Source: HGM11368 sp051883455 (GTDB lineage: Bacteria; Bacillota; Clostridia; Christensenellales; UBA3700). From it: a DNA stretch of 64,000 nucleotides. Below are positions 7,981 through 16,872 of this stretch, piece by piece. Numbering within the stretch: position 1 is the stretch's first letter; every line of letters begins with the position of its first letter. A model generated the notes under the pieces. The model saw only the letters and a list, made by a program, of their open reading frames with translations, did not search any database and was not told the DNA's origin. The stretch spans positions 1 to 64,000 of the forward strand of contig JBJETT010000004.1 in the NCBI GenBank assembly GCA_051883455.1, given 5' to 3'. The position numbers were made by a program, and so were the translations under genes.

Positions 7981-8685
7981 ATGAACAAAAAAGCACTTGT
8001 GATACTGTCGCTCGCTTTGGTACTTTTAGTTGCTTTGGGTGGCTGCATGCAACAAAAGAGCAATCTCGAGAAGGTAAACGATTTAGTCAGTCTCAGACAA
8101 ACTATGCTATTAGAAGGTGGTAACGACGACTTTAGAGTGAGCATCAACCAGATTATGCAAGAAGAACTTTTCGTAGCCGACGGCAAAGTAGGCAAGTTGG
8201 TAGAAAAGACTGATTTGACTGTCAAACCTAACAAAGCCGAACTGCTTGACAAGACCTACAAATACACTATCGTTGGCGAAAAAGGAACGCTCGAAGGCGA
8301 ATTGACCAAAGATAGATTGGGGGTATTGTTCGTTGACGATATCGAAGGGATAGCTAATATAGGTAGAGTTTTGCAGGTAAAAATCAAATACGATGACCAA
8401 GAAGTAACTATCGAACTAGCAGACAAAATGTCACAAGGCATAGGTAGTGCCGAGGCGTTGGAGATTGCCTATAATACATTTAAGGATAAGATAGACCAAG
8501 CGTTGGCAAGTGACAAGGGTTTAGCTAGAGAAGTGTACATCAAAATGGTGTCCGACAAAAACGGTGGTGACGACTCTTATTGGTACGTTTCTTTTATCGC
8601 TTCCACCAGCGATTATTGGTCGGTGCTCGTCAACGTGTCTAACGGCGAAGTGGTGAGCAAGAGAGAGCATTGTATAGAAAAATAA
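7981..8685 (+). CDS. Predicted lipoprotein, function unknown
   Basis: A 234-residue exported protein. Residues 1-21 are a lipoprotein signal (basic MNKK, hydrophobic core, lipobox LGGC) with the acylated Cys at about 22. The mature part is hydrophilic, Lys/Asp-rich; residues about 150-234 (AEALEIAYNTFKDK...YWYVSFIAS...YWSVLVNVSNGEVV) look like a PepSY/YpmB-type module, a call by eye. The start is unambiguous: GGGAGG six bases before ATG. Expression may be limited by the hairpin covering that site. No partner gene is evident: the upstream rpiB operon is metabolic and the downstream gene is convergent. Confidence 0.85.
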   Translation: MNKKALVILSLALVLLVALGGCMQQKSNLEKVNDLVSLRQTMLLEGGNDDFRVSINQIMQEELFVADGKVGKLVEKTDLTVKPNKAELLDKTYKYTIVGEKGTLEGELTKDRLGVLFVDDIEGIANIGRVLQVKIKYDDQEVTIELADKMSQGIGSAEALEIAYNTFKDKIDQALASDKGLAREVYIKMVSDKNGGDDSYWYVSFIASTSDYWSVLVNVSNGEVVSKREHCIEK

Positions 8686-8703
8686 ACTAAAAATTGTCAA
8701 AAA

Positions 8704-8719
8704 CGCAATACGTATCGAG
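8704..8719. repeat. Intergenic palindromic motif, copy 2
   Basis: CGCAATACGTATCGAG, 19 bases after the stop of the lipoprotein gene and before its terminator. It shares the core ATACGTATCG with the other copies. Confidence 0.6.
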
Positions 8720-8737
8720 AATTTTGACGTAAACAAT

Positions 8738-8770
8738 AAGCACACTTCCATTTTGGCAGTGTGCTTTTGA
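8738..8770. terminator. Bidirectional terminator
   Basis: AAGCACACT (8738-8746) pairs with AGTGTGCTT (8758-8766), a 9-bp stem with an 11-base loop, followed by TT and preceded by AATA. It lies between the convergent lipoprotein and GH3 genes. Confidence 0.8.
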
Positions 8771-8813
8771 ATAGGTATAATCAATATAATTATTGTTGAG
8801 CTTGTCGATTAGA

Positions 8814-11390
8814 TTAGTCGTTGGAACTATTCTTTTCGCTATCCTTTTCCGTAGCTTTTGCTTTAGCTGCAAGCTTTTCTTCCTTTTGAGCCAATTTGTC
8901 GGCTTTTTTCTGTTCTTTCTTGGCTTGACGAAGTTGACTTGCAATCTCTCTACGCTCTTTTTGACTGCGCGAGAGGTTTTGGAGAGATTTGATCAATCCG
9001 ACGAAAAGTTTGCCGAGAGCTTTGAGTCTATGCTTATTTGCCCACAATACCATACCGTCAAGGAAATCGAAGGACAATAGACCGCTAGTAACACCGCCAA
9101 GTCCGCGGATAGGGAACTCGGTCATGCCTTGTCTAAGCATTATCATCGTCGTTTCGTCGGCGTCGGGCACTTGGCTTCTTATTACGCTAGGCGCAACCGC
9201 CATAAATATTTTACCTATTATACAACATTGCAATTCGCCCACCGTGGTGTTGCGGTCAAAGTCGCCACGCTTGGTAGGAGCGTTGGATTTGATTTTCCCA
9301 CCGTGCAGAGCTTTGAATTGTGCTTCGTCGATTTCGGTGACGTTAGCCAAATCGTAGTATACGGGGCAGATTGCTTTGTAGTCGGGTACTTGTTGACTCT
9401 CGCCAAAGGTCATCTCGACTTGTTGGCTAAGTCTTACGTCACGGCTACTGCTTGCAACCATAATTGTATAAGTACCGCTACTTGCATACCAAGAGTCAGT
9501 CACGGTATTGTAGAAGGAGAAACTTCTCTCGTCAAGCTCGTAAGATATACGCTTGCTTTCGCCCGCTTTGAGGTAGGTCTTGTTGAAGCCCTTGAGTTCT
9601 TTGTCTGCCTTGTAGACAACAGGTGAGTTGTCTTGGATATATATTTGGCTGACTTCCGCACCGTCTCTATCGCCCGTATTGGTGATAGTGTAAGACACGG
9701 TGTAGCTGTCCACTTGCAAGTCGCTGTACTCAAAAGTGGTGTAGGATAAGCCGTAACCGAATGGGAAACGCACGTCCTTGCGAGCGGTATCGTAATATCT
9801 ATAGCCTACGAACAAGCCTTCTCTATATTCTACAGCTTTTGGACCCATTGGGAAGTATTGCGAACCGATATAGTCCTCGAGTGCGATAGGGTAGGTCTCG
9901 GCGAGCTTTCCGCTTGGGTTGACTTTGCCCGTCAAAATATTGTAGATTGCTTCGCCGCCGGCTTCACCCGGGAGATATGCGTTGACTAGGCACTTGACGT
10001 CGTCCACCCATGGCATCTCAACAGGAGAGCCACCCAACAAAACTACTACCGTATTAGGGTTGACTGCGCACACTTCTTGGAGAAGCTCTACGTGCGACTT
10101 TGGTATACGCATGTGGTGTCTATCGTAGCCTTCGGACTCATAGTCGTCGGTCAAGCCAACGAACATAACGGTCTTTTTGCCTTGTTTTGCAAGAGCAACT
10201 GCCTCGTCGAAGAGCCCATCGTTGCGTTCGTTGCCCTTAGGATTGTAGCCTTGCGCGTATTGATATTGCACGCCCAGCTTGTCGAGGTTGTCTACGAAAC
10301 TAACCAAGTCGTAAGGATTGATACGCGAGCTTCCGCTACCTTGATAGCGGAATTCTTTGGCGAGATTGCCTATTACGACTATATCGTCGCAGTCTTTCCA
10401 AGGCAAAACCTTATCCTCATTTTTGAGCAAAATGATTGATTCTTCCGCTATTTTTCTAGCAACCAAGTGAGCGTTGTCGTAGTCGGCTTGGTAGTCGGTG
10501 ACGGCGTTCTCTTGGGCTTTGAAGACAAATTCCAATAGACGAGCTACCACTTTATCAAGGTCGGCTTCGGTTATTTTACCCGTTTTGACGGCGTTTACGA
10601 TGCGCTTATCGTTTTCGCCACCACTGCTTGGCATTTCCAAATCCATACCGGCGAGTATGCCTTCCACACGGTCGTTGACTGCGTTCCAGTCGGATACGAC
10701 TATACCGTCGAAGCCCCACTCGTCACGCAAAATATCCGTCAAAAGACGCTTGTTGTCGGAGCAATACACTCCGTTGACGCGGTTGTATGCGCACATCACC
10801 GTCCAAGGCTTAGCCTTGACTGCTTCTTCGAACGGAGCAAGATAGAGTTCTCTCAAAGTACGCTCGTCAACGTAGGATGAGATAGTCATACGCAATCTTT
10901 CTTGGTTATTGGCGCAGAAGTGTTTGAGGGAAGTGCCGACGTTGTTGTCTTGCACGCCTTCTATGTATTTTCTTGCGAATTTTCCCGCAAGGTAAGGATC
11001 CTCGGATAGATATTCGAAGTTACGTCCACACAGAGGCGAACGCTTGATGTTGGTGCCGGGGCCTAAGATTACGCTGACTTGTTGGTCCTTGCATTGGTCG
11101 GCAAGGCATTCGCCCATCTCGTAAGCGAGGTCGGGATTCCAAGAACTTGCAAGGTTGACGGCAGGAGGAAAAGCAGTGGCAGGGTAGGATAATTTCATTG
11201 CCAGAGATTCGTCCTCGTTGTTTTCTTTGCGTAGTCCGTGAGGTCCGTCGGATACCATTATCGAAGGTACGCCCAAATCAGCAATAGGCTTGGTCGTCCA
11301 AAAATCTTTGCCCGAGCAAAGTCCGGCTTTTTGTTCCAAAGTCATCTTGCTTATAATGTCGTTGATTTTGTTTTGTAATTGTTCCGTCAT
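8814..11390 (-). CDS. Glycoside hydrolase family 3 (beta-glucosidase-like)
   Basis: An 858-residue cytoplasmic GH3 enzyme hydrolysing terminal beta-linked sugars; the exact substrate cannot be read from sequence. The N-terminal TIM barrel contains KHFCANNQE (Lys156-His157) and nucleophile Asp234 in GIVVSDWNAV; the alpha/beta domain follows (LPW...GGSPVEMPW), then a fibronectin-III-like domain (about 560-670, GAEVSQIYIQD). There is no signal peptide. Unusually, about 190 further residues follow, ending in a Lys/Ala/Glu-rich charged coil (about 800-858) not part of the standard family. GGAGT precedes the start. It is a single gene with no sugar transporter or regulator next to it. Confidence 0.93.
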   Translation of the reverse strand: MTEQLQNKINDIISKMTLEQKAGLCSGKDFWTTKPIADLGVPSIMVSDGPHGLRKENNEDESLAMKLSYPATAFPPAVNLASSWNPDLAYEMGECLADQCKDQQVSVILGPGTNIKRSPLCGRNFEYLSEDPYLAGKFARKYIEGVQDNNVGTSLKHFCANNQERLRMTISSYVDERTLRELYLAPFEEAVKAKPWTVMCAYNRVNGVYCSDNKRLLTDILRDEWGFDGIVVSDWNAVNDRVEGILAGMDLEMPSSGGENDKRIVNAVKTGKITEADLDKVVARLLEFVFKAQENAVTDYQADYDNAHLVARKIAEESIILLKNEDKVLPWKDCDDIVVIGNLAKEFRYQGSGSSRINPYDLVSFVDNLDKLGVQYQYAQGYNPKGNERNDGLFDEAVALAKQGKKTVMFVGLTDDYESEGYDRHHMRIPKSHVELLQEVCAVNPNTVVVLLGGSPVEMPWVDDVKCLVNAYLPGEAGGEAIYNILTGKVNPSGKLAETYPIALEDYIGSQYFPMGPKAVEYREGLFVGYRYYDTARKDVRFPFGYGLSYTTFEYSDLQVDSYTVSYTITNTGDRDGAEVSQIYIQDNSPVVYKADKELKGFNKTYLKAGESKRISYELDERSFSFYNTVTDSWYASSGTYTIMVASSSRDVRLSQQVEMTFGESQQVPDYKAICPVYYDLANVTEIDEAQFKALHGGKIKSNAPTKRGDFDRNTTVGELQCCIIGKIFMAVAPSVIRSQVPDADETTMIMLRQGMTEFPIRGLGGVTSGLLSFDFLDGMVLWANKHRLKALGKLFVGLIKSLQNLSRSQKERREIASQLRQAKKEQKKADKLAQKEEKLAAKAKATEKDSEKNSSND

Positions 11391-11579
11391 ACTAAACTCC
11401 GCTATACTATAGTTATTTATATTATCATATCATACTCGCGCGCTTTTTTCAATCCCTTTTTATATAATAATTTTTTGACCGTTTATTCCAAAATATATGC
11501 ATATTTCGAGCCGTTTTGGGCTTTTTTCGAAAAAGCTTGGACATATAAGAAAAAAGGTGTAATTAGGCGTTGCAATCGT

Positions 11580-11608
11580 TTGACTTATTTTTTTTATTTG
11601 GCTAAAAT
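11580..11608 (+). promoter_or_regulatory. Sigma-A promoter of guaB
   Basis: TTGACT (11580-11585) and TAAAAT (11603-11608) with a 17-bp spacer. The predicted start near 11615 gives a 25-base leader with AAAGGAG at 11621-11627. There is no room for a riboswitch downstream of this promoter. Confidence 0.8.
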
Positions 11609-11639
11609 TAGAAAAAGTGCAAAGGAGAATTTTTTTGTT

Positions 11640-13094
11640 ATGTCAAAGATTTTGAAAGAAGGTTTGACTTTTGACGACGTTTTGCTCATTCCGAGATATT
11701 CGGAAGTTTTGCCTCATCAGGTAGATTTGTCCACCAAGCTGTGCGACGGTATCAATCTCAATATCCCGCTTCTCAGTGCCTCGATGGATACGGTTACCGA
11801 ATACGAACTTGCCATTGCTATTGCAAGAGAGGGCGGTATCGGTATGATTCATAAGAATATGACTATCGAAGCGCAAGCCGAGCAAGTGGACAAGGTTAAG
11901 AGAAGCGAAAACGGCGTTATTACCAATCCCTTTTCTTTGGGACCCGACAACACTCTAGAAGACGCCAATAATCTTATGCGCAGATTCCGTATCAGCGGTG
12001 TGCCCGTTACCGTAAACGGTAAGCTCGTCGGCATCATCACCAACCGTGACCTTAGATTTGAGACAGATATGACCAAGCGTATAGGCGACTGCATGACTAA
12101 GGACGGACTCGTTACCGCACCCGTCGGCACTACTTTGGAGCAAGCGCAAGGCATACTTGCCGCTCATAGAATAGAGAAGTTGCCTTTGGTGGACAAGGAC
12201 TTCAATCTCAAAGGACTCATAACAATCAAAGATATAGAGAAGGCTATCAAATATCCTAACAGTGCCAAGGACGCCAACGGCAGATTGTTGGCAGGCGCTG
12301 CGGTAGGCGTGACGGCGGATATTCTCGACAGAGTATCGGCACTAGTCAACGCCAAAGTTGATATCGTGACTATCGACACGGCTCACGGACACAGTAAGGG
12401 CGTGCTTGACACCGTTGCTAAAGTCAAGAAACAATTTCCAAACCTACCTCTCATCGTGGGCAACGTGGCTACCGCCGAGGCTACCAAGGCGCTCATCGAC
12501 AATGGCGCGGACGTAGTCAAGGTAGGTATAGGACCGGGCTCTATATGTACCACTCGTATCATTGCGGGTATCGGCGTGCCTCAGGTAACCGCAGTAATGG
12601 ACTGCGCCGAGATGGCTGACAAACTCGGCAAGAGAATTATCGCCGACGGCGGTATCAAATACTCTGGCGATATCGTCAAGGCTTTGGGCGCGGGCGCAAG
12701 TGCGGTAATGCTGGGTAGCTTGTTCGCAGGTACCGAGGAGACCCCTGGCGATATAGAGATTTTCCAAGGTAGAAGTTACAAGGTCTATAGAGGCATGGGC
12801 TCGCTAGGCGCAATGGCGGCAGGTAGCAAGGATAGATATTTCCAGACCAACTCCAAGAAGCTCGTACCGGAAGGTGTCGAAGGTCGAGTACCTTTTAGAG
12901 GCAGCGTATCCGACGTCATCTACCAACTCATGGGCGGTCTTAGATCGGGTATGGGATATTGCGGTATGAGCAATATCGAGAAGTTGCGTAAGGAATCGCA
13001 ATTTGTCAAGATTTCCAGCGCCGCTCTCGTAGAGAGTCACCCACACGATATCAGCATCACCAAAGAAGCGCCTAACTATTCTACCAAAGGCTAA
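11640..13094 (+). CDS. guaB: IMP dehydrogenase
   Basis: Oxidises IMP to XMP with NAD+, the first committed step of GMP synthesis. The 484 residues are the usual length: a TIM barrel split by a tandem CBS (Bateman) domain at about 95-215, catalytic Cys303 in GPGSICTTR, the DGGIKYSGD nucleotide site, the GSLFAGTEETPG loop and the flap region with EGVEGRVPF. The start is ATG 11640 with AAAGGAG upstream; an in-frame open stretch reaching back to 11379 is non-coding because it passes through the promoter. It is transcribed alone and ends in a strong terminator. Confidence 0.97.
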   Translation: MSKILKEGLTFDDVLLIPRYSEVLPHQVDLSTKLCDGINLNIPLLSASMDTVTEYELAIAIAREGGIGMIHKNMTIEAQAEQVDKVKRSENGVITNPFSLGPDNTLEDANNLMRRFRISGVPVTVNGKLVGIITNRDLRFETDMTKRIGDCMTKDGLVTAPVGTTLEQAQGILAAHRIEKLPLVDKDFNLKGLITIKDIEKAIKYPNSAKDANGRLLAGAAVGVTADILDRVSALVNAKVDIVTIDTAHGHSKGVLDTVAKVKKQFPNLPLIVGNVATAEATKALIDNGADVVKVGIGPGSICTTRIIAGIGVPQVTAVMDCAEMADKLGKRIIADGGIKYSGDIVKALGAGASAVMLGSLFAGTEETPGDIEIFQGRSYKVYRGMGSLGAMAAGSKDRYFQTNSKKLVPEGVEGRVPFRGSVSDVIYQLMGGLRSGMGYCGMSNIEKLRKESQFVKISSAALVESHPHDISITKEAPNYSTKG

Positions 13095-13125
13095 GGACAA
13101 TCGTCCAAACGAAATAATATATACT

Positions 13126-13153
13126 CAGCCGTTCGTAAGGACGGCTGTTTTTT
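13126..13153 (+). terminator. guaB terminator
   Basis: CAGCCGT (13126-13132) and ACGGCTG (13141-13147) form a 7-bp GC-rich stem with an 8-base loop, followed by six Ts. Confidence 0.9.
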
Positions 13154-13166
13154 GCACTTTTTTGAG

Positions 13167-13232
13167 TTTACAAAAAACTTACGTTCTTCCTACACAAAGG
13201 TGATAGTCGCAATAATTGCAAAATTCTATAAT
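13167..13232 (+). promoter_or_regulatory. PhoP-box-like repeat and promoter of the pst operon
   Basis: TTAC (13168-13171), TTAC (13179-13182) and CTAC (13190-13193) repeat with exact 11-bp phasing, the first as TTTACA and the third as CTACA. PhoP of Bacillus binds TTHACA direct repeats with the same helical phasing. A TATAAT follows at 13227-13232 with no good -35, typical of an activator-dependent promoter. The site precedes pstS and the operon encodes a PhoP/PhoR-like pair, so phosphate-starvation control is the natural reading. Confidence 0.6.
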
Positions 13233-13263
13233 CAAGTCGACAACAAAAAAAAGGAGAAATACA

Positions 13264-14205
13264 ATGAAAAGTTCGATTAAAAAGATTGTAGCAATTATTG
13301 CAATGATAGCAACGATGATATGCTCCGTCGCCTTGTTAAGCGCATGCGGCGTAGGCGAAAAGAATATCACCGTAGTTGCAAGAGAACAAGGTAGCGGAAC
13401 GAGAGAAGCATTCGACAAGGTGGTTACCGACGGAGCGGGCAACTATTTGGAGATGAAAGTAGACGGCAAAAAGGTTTACAAGACCACATCCACCGCCGAT
13501 ATCCAAAAGGAAACGGGCAACGTGCTCAGTAAGGTGGCAACCGACGTCAACGCAATAGGTTACGTATCGCTCGGCTCGGTCAACGATACCGTCAAAGTGC
13601 TCAAGGTCGGGGGAGTTACACCGTCTGCAGATAGTGTACTCGACGGCACCTATTCCATTCAAAGACCTTTCGTGATAATGACCAATAGTAGCGTTACTAT
13701 GAGCGATTTAGCAAAGGATTTTCTCTCTTATCTCAAGAGCGACGCTAGCAGTACTCACGCCGAAGAAGCAGGCTGCATCTTCCTTGACGATCCTGCTAAA
13801 AGAGGCAAAAACCCAATACAGGTCGAAGATTTTACTCCAAAGGCAGAACTTCCGCAAGGCGACAAAGTGGTAATCAACGGCTCGACTTCTATGGAAAAGT
13901 TTATCAAGAAAGCTATGGCAGGTTACGCTAGCTTGTACGGTAGAAATGCCGACGATTTATTCACTCTTGACTTGCAAGGTTCTTCCGTAGGTAAGAGCGC
14001 GGTAGAAAACGACCAAAACGGTAACGTAATAGGATTGTCTAGCGCAGCCGTAAACGAAGATGGTATTGACAGCTTCAACGTATGTCTCGATGCGGTTGCG
14101 GTTATCGTCAACGTGCAAAACAACGCTGTAAACGATTTGACACTTGGTCAGTTGTACGATATCTTTAGCGGAAAAATAGTCAAATTTAGTCAGTTGAACG
14201 GTTGA
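13264..14205 (+). CDS. pstS: Phosphate ABC transporter substrate-binding lipoprotein PstS
   Basis: The extracytoplasmic phosphate-binding subunit of the Pst importer, 313 residues. The signal peptide ends in a lipobox LLSAC, giving a lipid-anchored Cys at about 28. Both lobes of the binding fold are visible: GSGTREAFD (phosphate loop, about 45-53) with IGYVSLGSV in lobe one, and GSTSMEKF with GSSVGKSAVEN and the final GQLYDIFSGK in lobe two. ATG 13264 is chosen because AAGGAG sits at 13251-13256; the in-frame sequence upstream is non-coding. It opens the operon pstS, pstCA, pstB, phoU, regulator, kinase, with 1 base between its stop and the permease start. Confidence 0.95.
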   Translation: MKSSIKKIVAIIAMIATMICSVALLSACGVGEKNITVVAREQGSGTREAFDKVVTDGAGNYLEMKVDGKKVYKTTSTADIQKETGNVLSKVATDVNAIGYVSLGSVNDTVKVLKVGGVTPSADSVLDGTYSIQRPFVIMTNSSVTMSDLAKDFLSYLKSDASSTHAEEAGCIFLDDPAKRGKNPIQVEDFTPKAELPQGDKVVINGSTSMEKFIKKAMAGYASLYGRNADDLFTLDLQGSSVGKSAVENDQNGNVIGLSSAAVNEDGIDSFNVCLDAVAVIVNVQNNAVNDLTLGQLYDIFSGKIVKFSQLNG

Positions 14206-14206
14206 T

Positions 14207-16051
14207 ATGAACACGAAACTAAAAGAAAGAATAGGTAAGATATTTTTTGCTACTTCGGCGGTTATTTGCATAATCGCCGTCGTAGCCATATTTGCCTTTA
14301 TGCTTATCAAGAGTATACCGGCGCTAAACAAAATAGGATTTTTCCAATTCGTGACGGGTGACGTGTGGTCGCCTGATAGACTTGACAAATTGGATTCTCC
14401 GACGCTTGCGGGCAGTTACGGTATATTCAAGATGATAATATCGACGCTTGTCGCGACGGCGGGAGCGCTGCTTATAGGCGGTAGCCTAGGTTACTTTACG
14501 GCGGTATTTATATCGTTTTATTGTCCGAAAAAACTCAAAAAAGTCTTTTCTTCCGTCATCAATCTTTTGGCGGGGATACCAAGCGTGGTGTACGGATTTT
14601 TCGGCATAGTATTTTTACTTCCGTTACTTGCCAACTTTGCGCCTAACAACGGTAGCGGACTTCTCGCTACTTCGCTCATACTCGGCATTATGATTATGCC
14701 GACGATAGTATCCCTGTCGGTGACGTCGTTCAATGCGGTGCCAAGGAGCTTTTATGAAGGTGCGTTGGCAATAGGCGCGACTCATACGGGAGCGGTATTC
14801 GGCGTTATGACTCGCGCGGCGCGGTCGGGCGTCACGGCGTCGTTGGTGTTGGGTATAGGCAGAGCGTTGGGAGAAACCATGGCGGTAGTTATGGTGGCGG
14901 GCAATTCCGTGGCTTATCCTCAAAGCCTATTCAACAGTTTTAGAGTTATGACTGCCAATATCGTTATGGAGATGGGATATGCGGGCGAAGTGCAACAAGG
15001 CGCGTTGGTGGCTACGGGTGTAATACTGTTGTTGTTCGTTACGCTGGTCAACGTGATTTTTTCCGTTATATCCAAGAAGGCAGTGTCAAAAATTACTTCA
15101 CAATCAAGCAAAAAGAGTAATTATAAAAATCCTAGCGTCGCCAACGTCAAATTGCGCAAATTTATATCGGCGTTTCAAGATGCAAGGCAAAGAGTCAGAT
15201 ACCTTCTCAACACCCCCAATATTGGCAAAGTAGCGTCAATAGGTGCGGGAGTGACGTCTGCCGTTGCTTTGGTGCTGGTGATAGGGTTTATTCTTGTCAA
15301 AGGTACGCCGTTTCTTATACAAAATCCTTCTTTACTGTTTGGTAAATATAAGTTTGACAGCGAACAAGTTACGATATTGCCTTCGATAGTCACTACGTTG
15401 ATGACGGTTTTTCTTAGCTTGATTATTGCGATACCTATCGGGATAGGCACGGCAATCTTTCTCAACGAATACGCACCCAAAAAATCATGGATCGTCAAAG
15501 TCATCCAAGGTGCGATAGATATTCTCAACGGTGTGCCTTCGATAGTCTACGGACTCTTCGGAATGATAACGTTCGTTGCGCTCGTCAATGGTACTAGTTC
15601 GATATTGGCGGGATCTCTGACCGTAAGCATAATGTTGTTGCCTACGATAGTTAGGTCTACGCAAGAGAGCCTAAAATCGGTAGAAGGCGGACTGAGAGAA
15701 GGTAGCTTTGCGCTAGGCGCGGGCAAGTTGAGGACGATATTTTCCGTAGTATTGCCGTCGGCAATGCCCGGCATAGTATCCGCTATCATACTCAGTATGG
15801 GTAGGGTAATAAGCGAATCTGCGCCGTTTATATATACTATGGGTTCGGTTATTTCGGCTGTTCCTAGCAGTTATCTAGATTCCAACGCAACCTTGGCAGT
15901 TGCATTATATAGATTGTCGGGAGAGGGTTGGTACGTCAACGAGGCTTACGCAACCGCGGTAGTTTTGATAGTCGTGGTGCTAGTGCTCAATCTTCTAGCC
16001 GAGCTGATTGCAAGTAGGCTCAATAGGAGACTCAAAGGAGAAAAAAGATGA
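14207..16051 (+). CDS. pstCA: Fused phosphate ABC transporter permease PstC-PstA
   Basis: One 614-residue reading frame carries both Pst permease subunits. Residues 1 to about 290 are PstC-like (six membrane segments, with the EAA loop region GALAIGATHTGAVFGV and LGIGRALGETMAVVMVAGN); a basic hinge of about 295-335 (Ser/Lys/Asn-rich) follows; about 340-614 is PstA-like (GSFALGAGKLRTIFSVVLPSA and MGRVISESAPFIYTMG). In most bacteria pstC and pstA are separate genes of about 300 residues each, so the doubled length with two complete transmembrane domains indicates a true fusion, not a sequencing artefact. It overlaps pstB by 4 bp. Confidence 0.95.
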   Translation: MNTKLKERIGKIFFATSAVICIIAVVAIFAFMLIKSIPALNKIGFFQFVTGDVWSPDRLDKLDSPTLAGSYGIFKMIISTLVATAGALLIGGSLGYFTAVFISFYCPKKLKKVFSSVINLLAGIPSVVYGFFGIVFLLPLLANFAPNNGSGLLATSLILGIMIMPTIVSLSVTSFNAVPRSFYEGALAIGATHTGAVFGVMTRAARSGVTASLVLGIGRALGETMAVVMVAGNSVAYPQSLFNSFRVMTANIVMEMGYAGEVQQGALVATGVILLLFVTLVNVIFSVISKKAVSKITSQSSKKSNYKNPSVANVKLRKFISAFQDARQRVRYLLNTPNIGKVASIGAGVTSAVALVLVIGFILVKGTPFLIQNPSLLFGKYKFDSEQVTILPSIVTTLMTVFLSLIIAIPIGIGTAIFLNEYAPKKSWIVKVIQGAIDILNGVPSIVYGLFGMITFVALVNGTSSILAGSLTVSIMLLPTIVRSTQESLKSVEGGLREGSFALGAGKLRTIFSVVLPSAMPGIVSAIILSMGRVISESAPFIYTMGSVISAVPSSYLDSNATLAVALYRLSGEGWYVNEAYATAVVLIVVVLVLNLLAELIASRLNRRLKGEKR

Positions 16052-16827
16052 AAAAGGACAAAAATACGACAAGGTTTGGACAAAACTTGAGTGTCAAAGA
16101 CGCCAACCTATGGTATGGAGATTTTCAAGCTCTCAAAAATATCAATATTGAGATACCTGCCAAGCAAGTAACGGCTTTTATCGGTCCGTCGGGTTGTGGA
16201 AAATCCACCTTTCTCAAGTGCTTCAATAGAATGAACGACCTCGTGGAGGGGTGTAAAATAGAAGGAGAATTTTTGATGGGCGACGTGGATATTTACGGCA
16301 AAATCGACGTCAACGAATTGCGAAAAAACGTGGGAATGGTATTCCAAAAGCCTAACCCGTTTCCCATGACGATATATGACAATATAGCCTATGGACCTCG
16401 CACTTTCGGCATAACTTCACGAGCCAAGCTTGACGAGATTGTAGAGAAGTCGCTCCGACAAGCAGCGATGTGGGATGAACTCAAGGATAGACTCAGACAG
16501 TCGGCTTTGGGCTTGTCGGGCGGACAGCAACAGCGTCTATGTATAGCGCGCTCGCTTGCCGCCAATCCGCAAATACTGTTGATGGACGAACCGACGTCGG
16601 CTCTCGACCCAATTTCTACGGGCAAGATAGAGGAGTTGATGGAAGAACTCAAAAAAGATTTGACGGTTGTGATAGTCACACACAATATGCAACAAGCCGT
16701 CAGAATAGCCGACAAAACCGCCTTTTTTCTATTAGGAGAATTGATAGAGTACGGCGATACCGACGATATTTTTACATCGCCTGAGCATGAGCAAACCGAG
16801 AGATATATTACGGGTAGATTCGGTTGA
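16048..16827 (+). CDS. pstB: Phosphate ABC transporter ATP-binding protein PstB
   Basis: The ATPase driving phosphate import, 259 residues. Walker A is GPSGCGKST at 46-54, the Q-loop lies in GMVFQKPNPFPMT (a PstB hallmark), the ABC signature is LSGGQQQR and Walker B is LLMDEPTSALDP, followed by the switch His in VTHNMQQA. The C-terminal part (LIEYGDTDDIFTSPEHEQTE) is typical of PstB. It overlaps the fused permease gene by 4 bp and is followed by phoU after 45 bases. Confidence 0.97.
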   Translation: MKKDKNTTRFGQNLSVKDANLWYGDFQALKNINIEIPAKQVTAFIGPSGCGKSTFLKCFNRMNDLVEGCKIEGEFLMGDVDIYGKIDVNELRKNVGMVFQKPNPFPMTIYDNIAYGPRTFGITSRAKLDEIVEKSLRQAAMWDELKDRLRQSALGLSGGQQQRLCIARSLAANPQILLMDEPTSALDPISTGKIEELMEELKKDLTVVIVTHNMQQAVRIADKTAFFLLGELIEYGDTDDIFTSPEHEQTERYITGRFG

Positions 16828-16831
16828 TTAG

Positions 16832-16860
16832 TTGATATAGCTACAAAACAATGATATAAT
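16832..16860 (+). promoter_or_regulatory. Internal promoter before phoU
   Basis: TTGATA (16832-16837), 17-bp spacer, TATAAT (16855-16860), located in the 45-base gap between pstB and phoU. The expected start near 16867 lies after the GGAG at 16861-16864, so an RNA from this promoter would have a leader of only about six bases without a Shine-Dalgarno, whereas read-through RNA from pst would include it. Confidence 0.7.
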
Positions 16861-16872
16861 GGAGATAAACAG

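Noticed and set aside
11391..11579. Purine riboswitch before guaB
   Set aside because: The promoter leaves only a 25-base leader, and no three-helix purine aptamer core is seen upstream.
11379..11639. 87-codon N-terminal extension of guaB
   Set aside because: It crosses the guaB promoter and AT-rich spacer, and IMP dehydrogenase homology begins exactly at ATG 11640.
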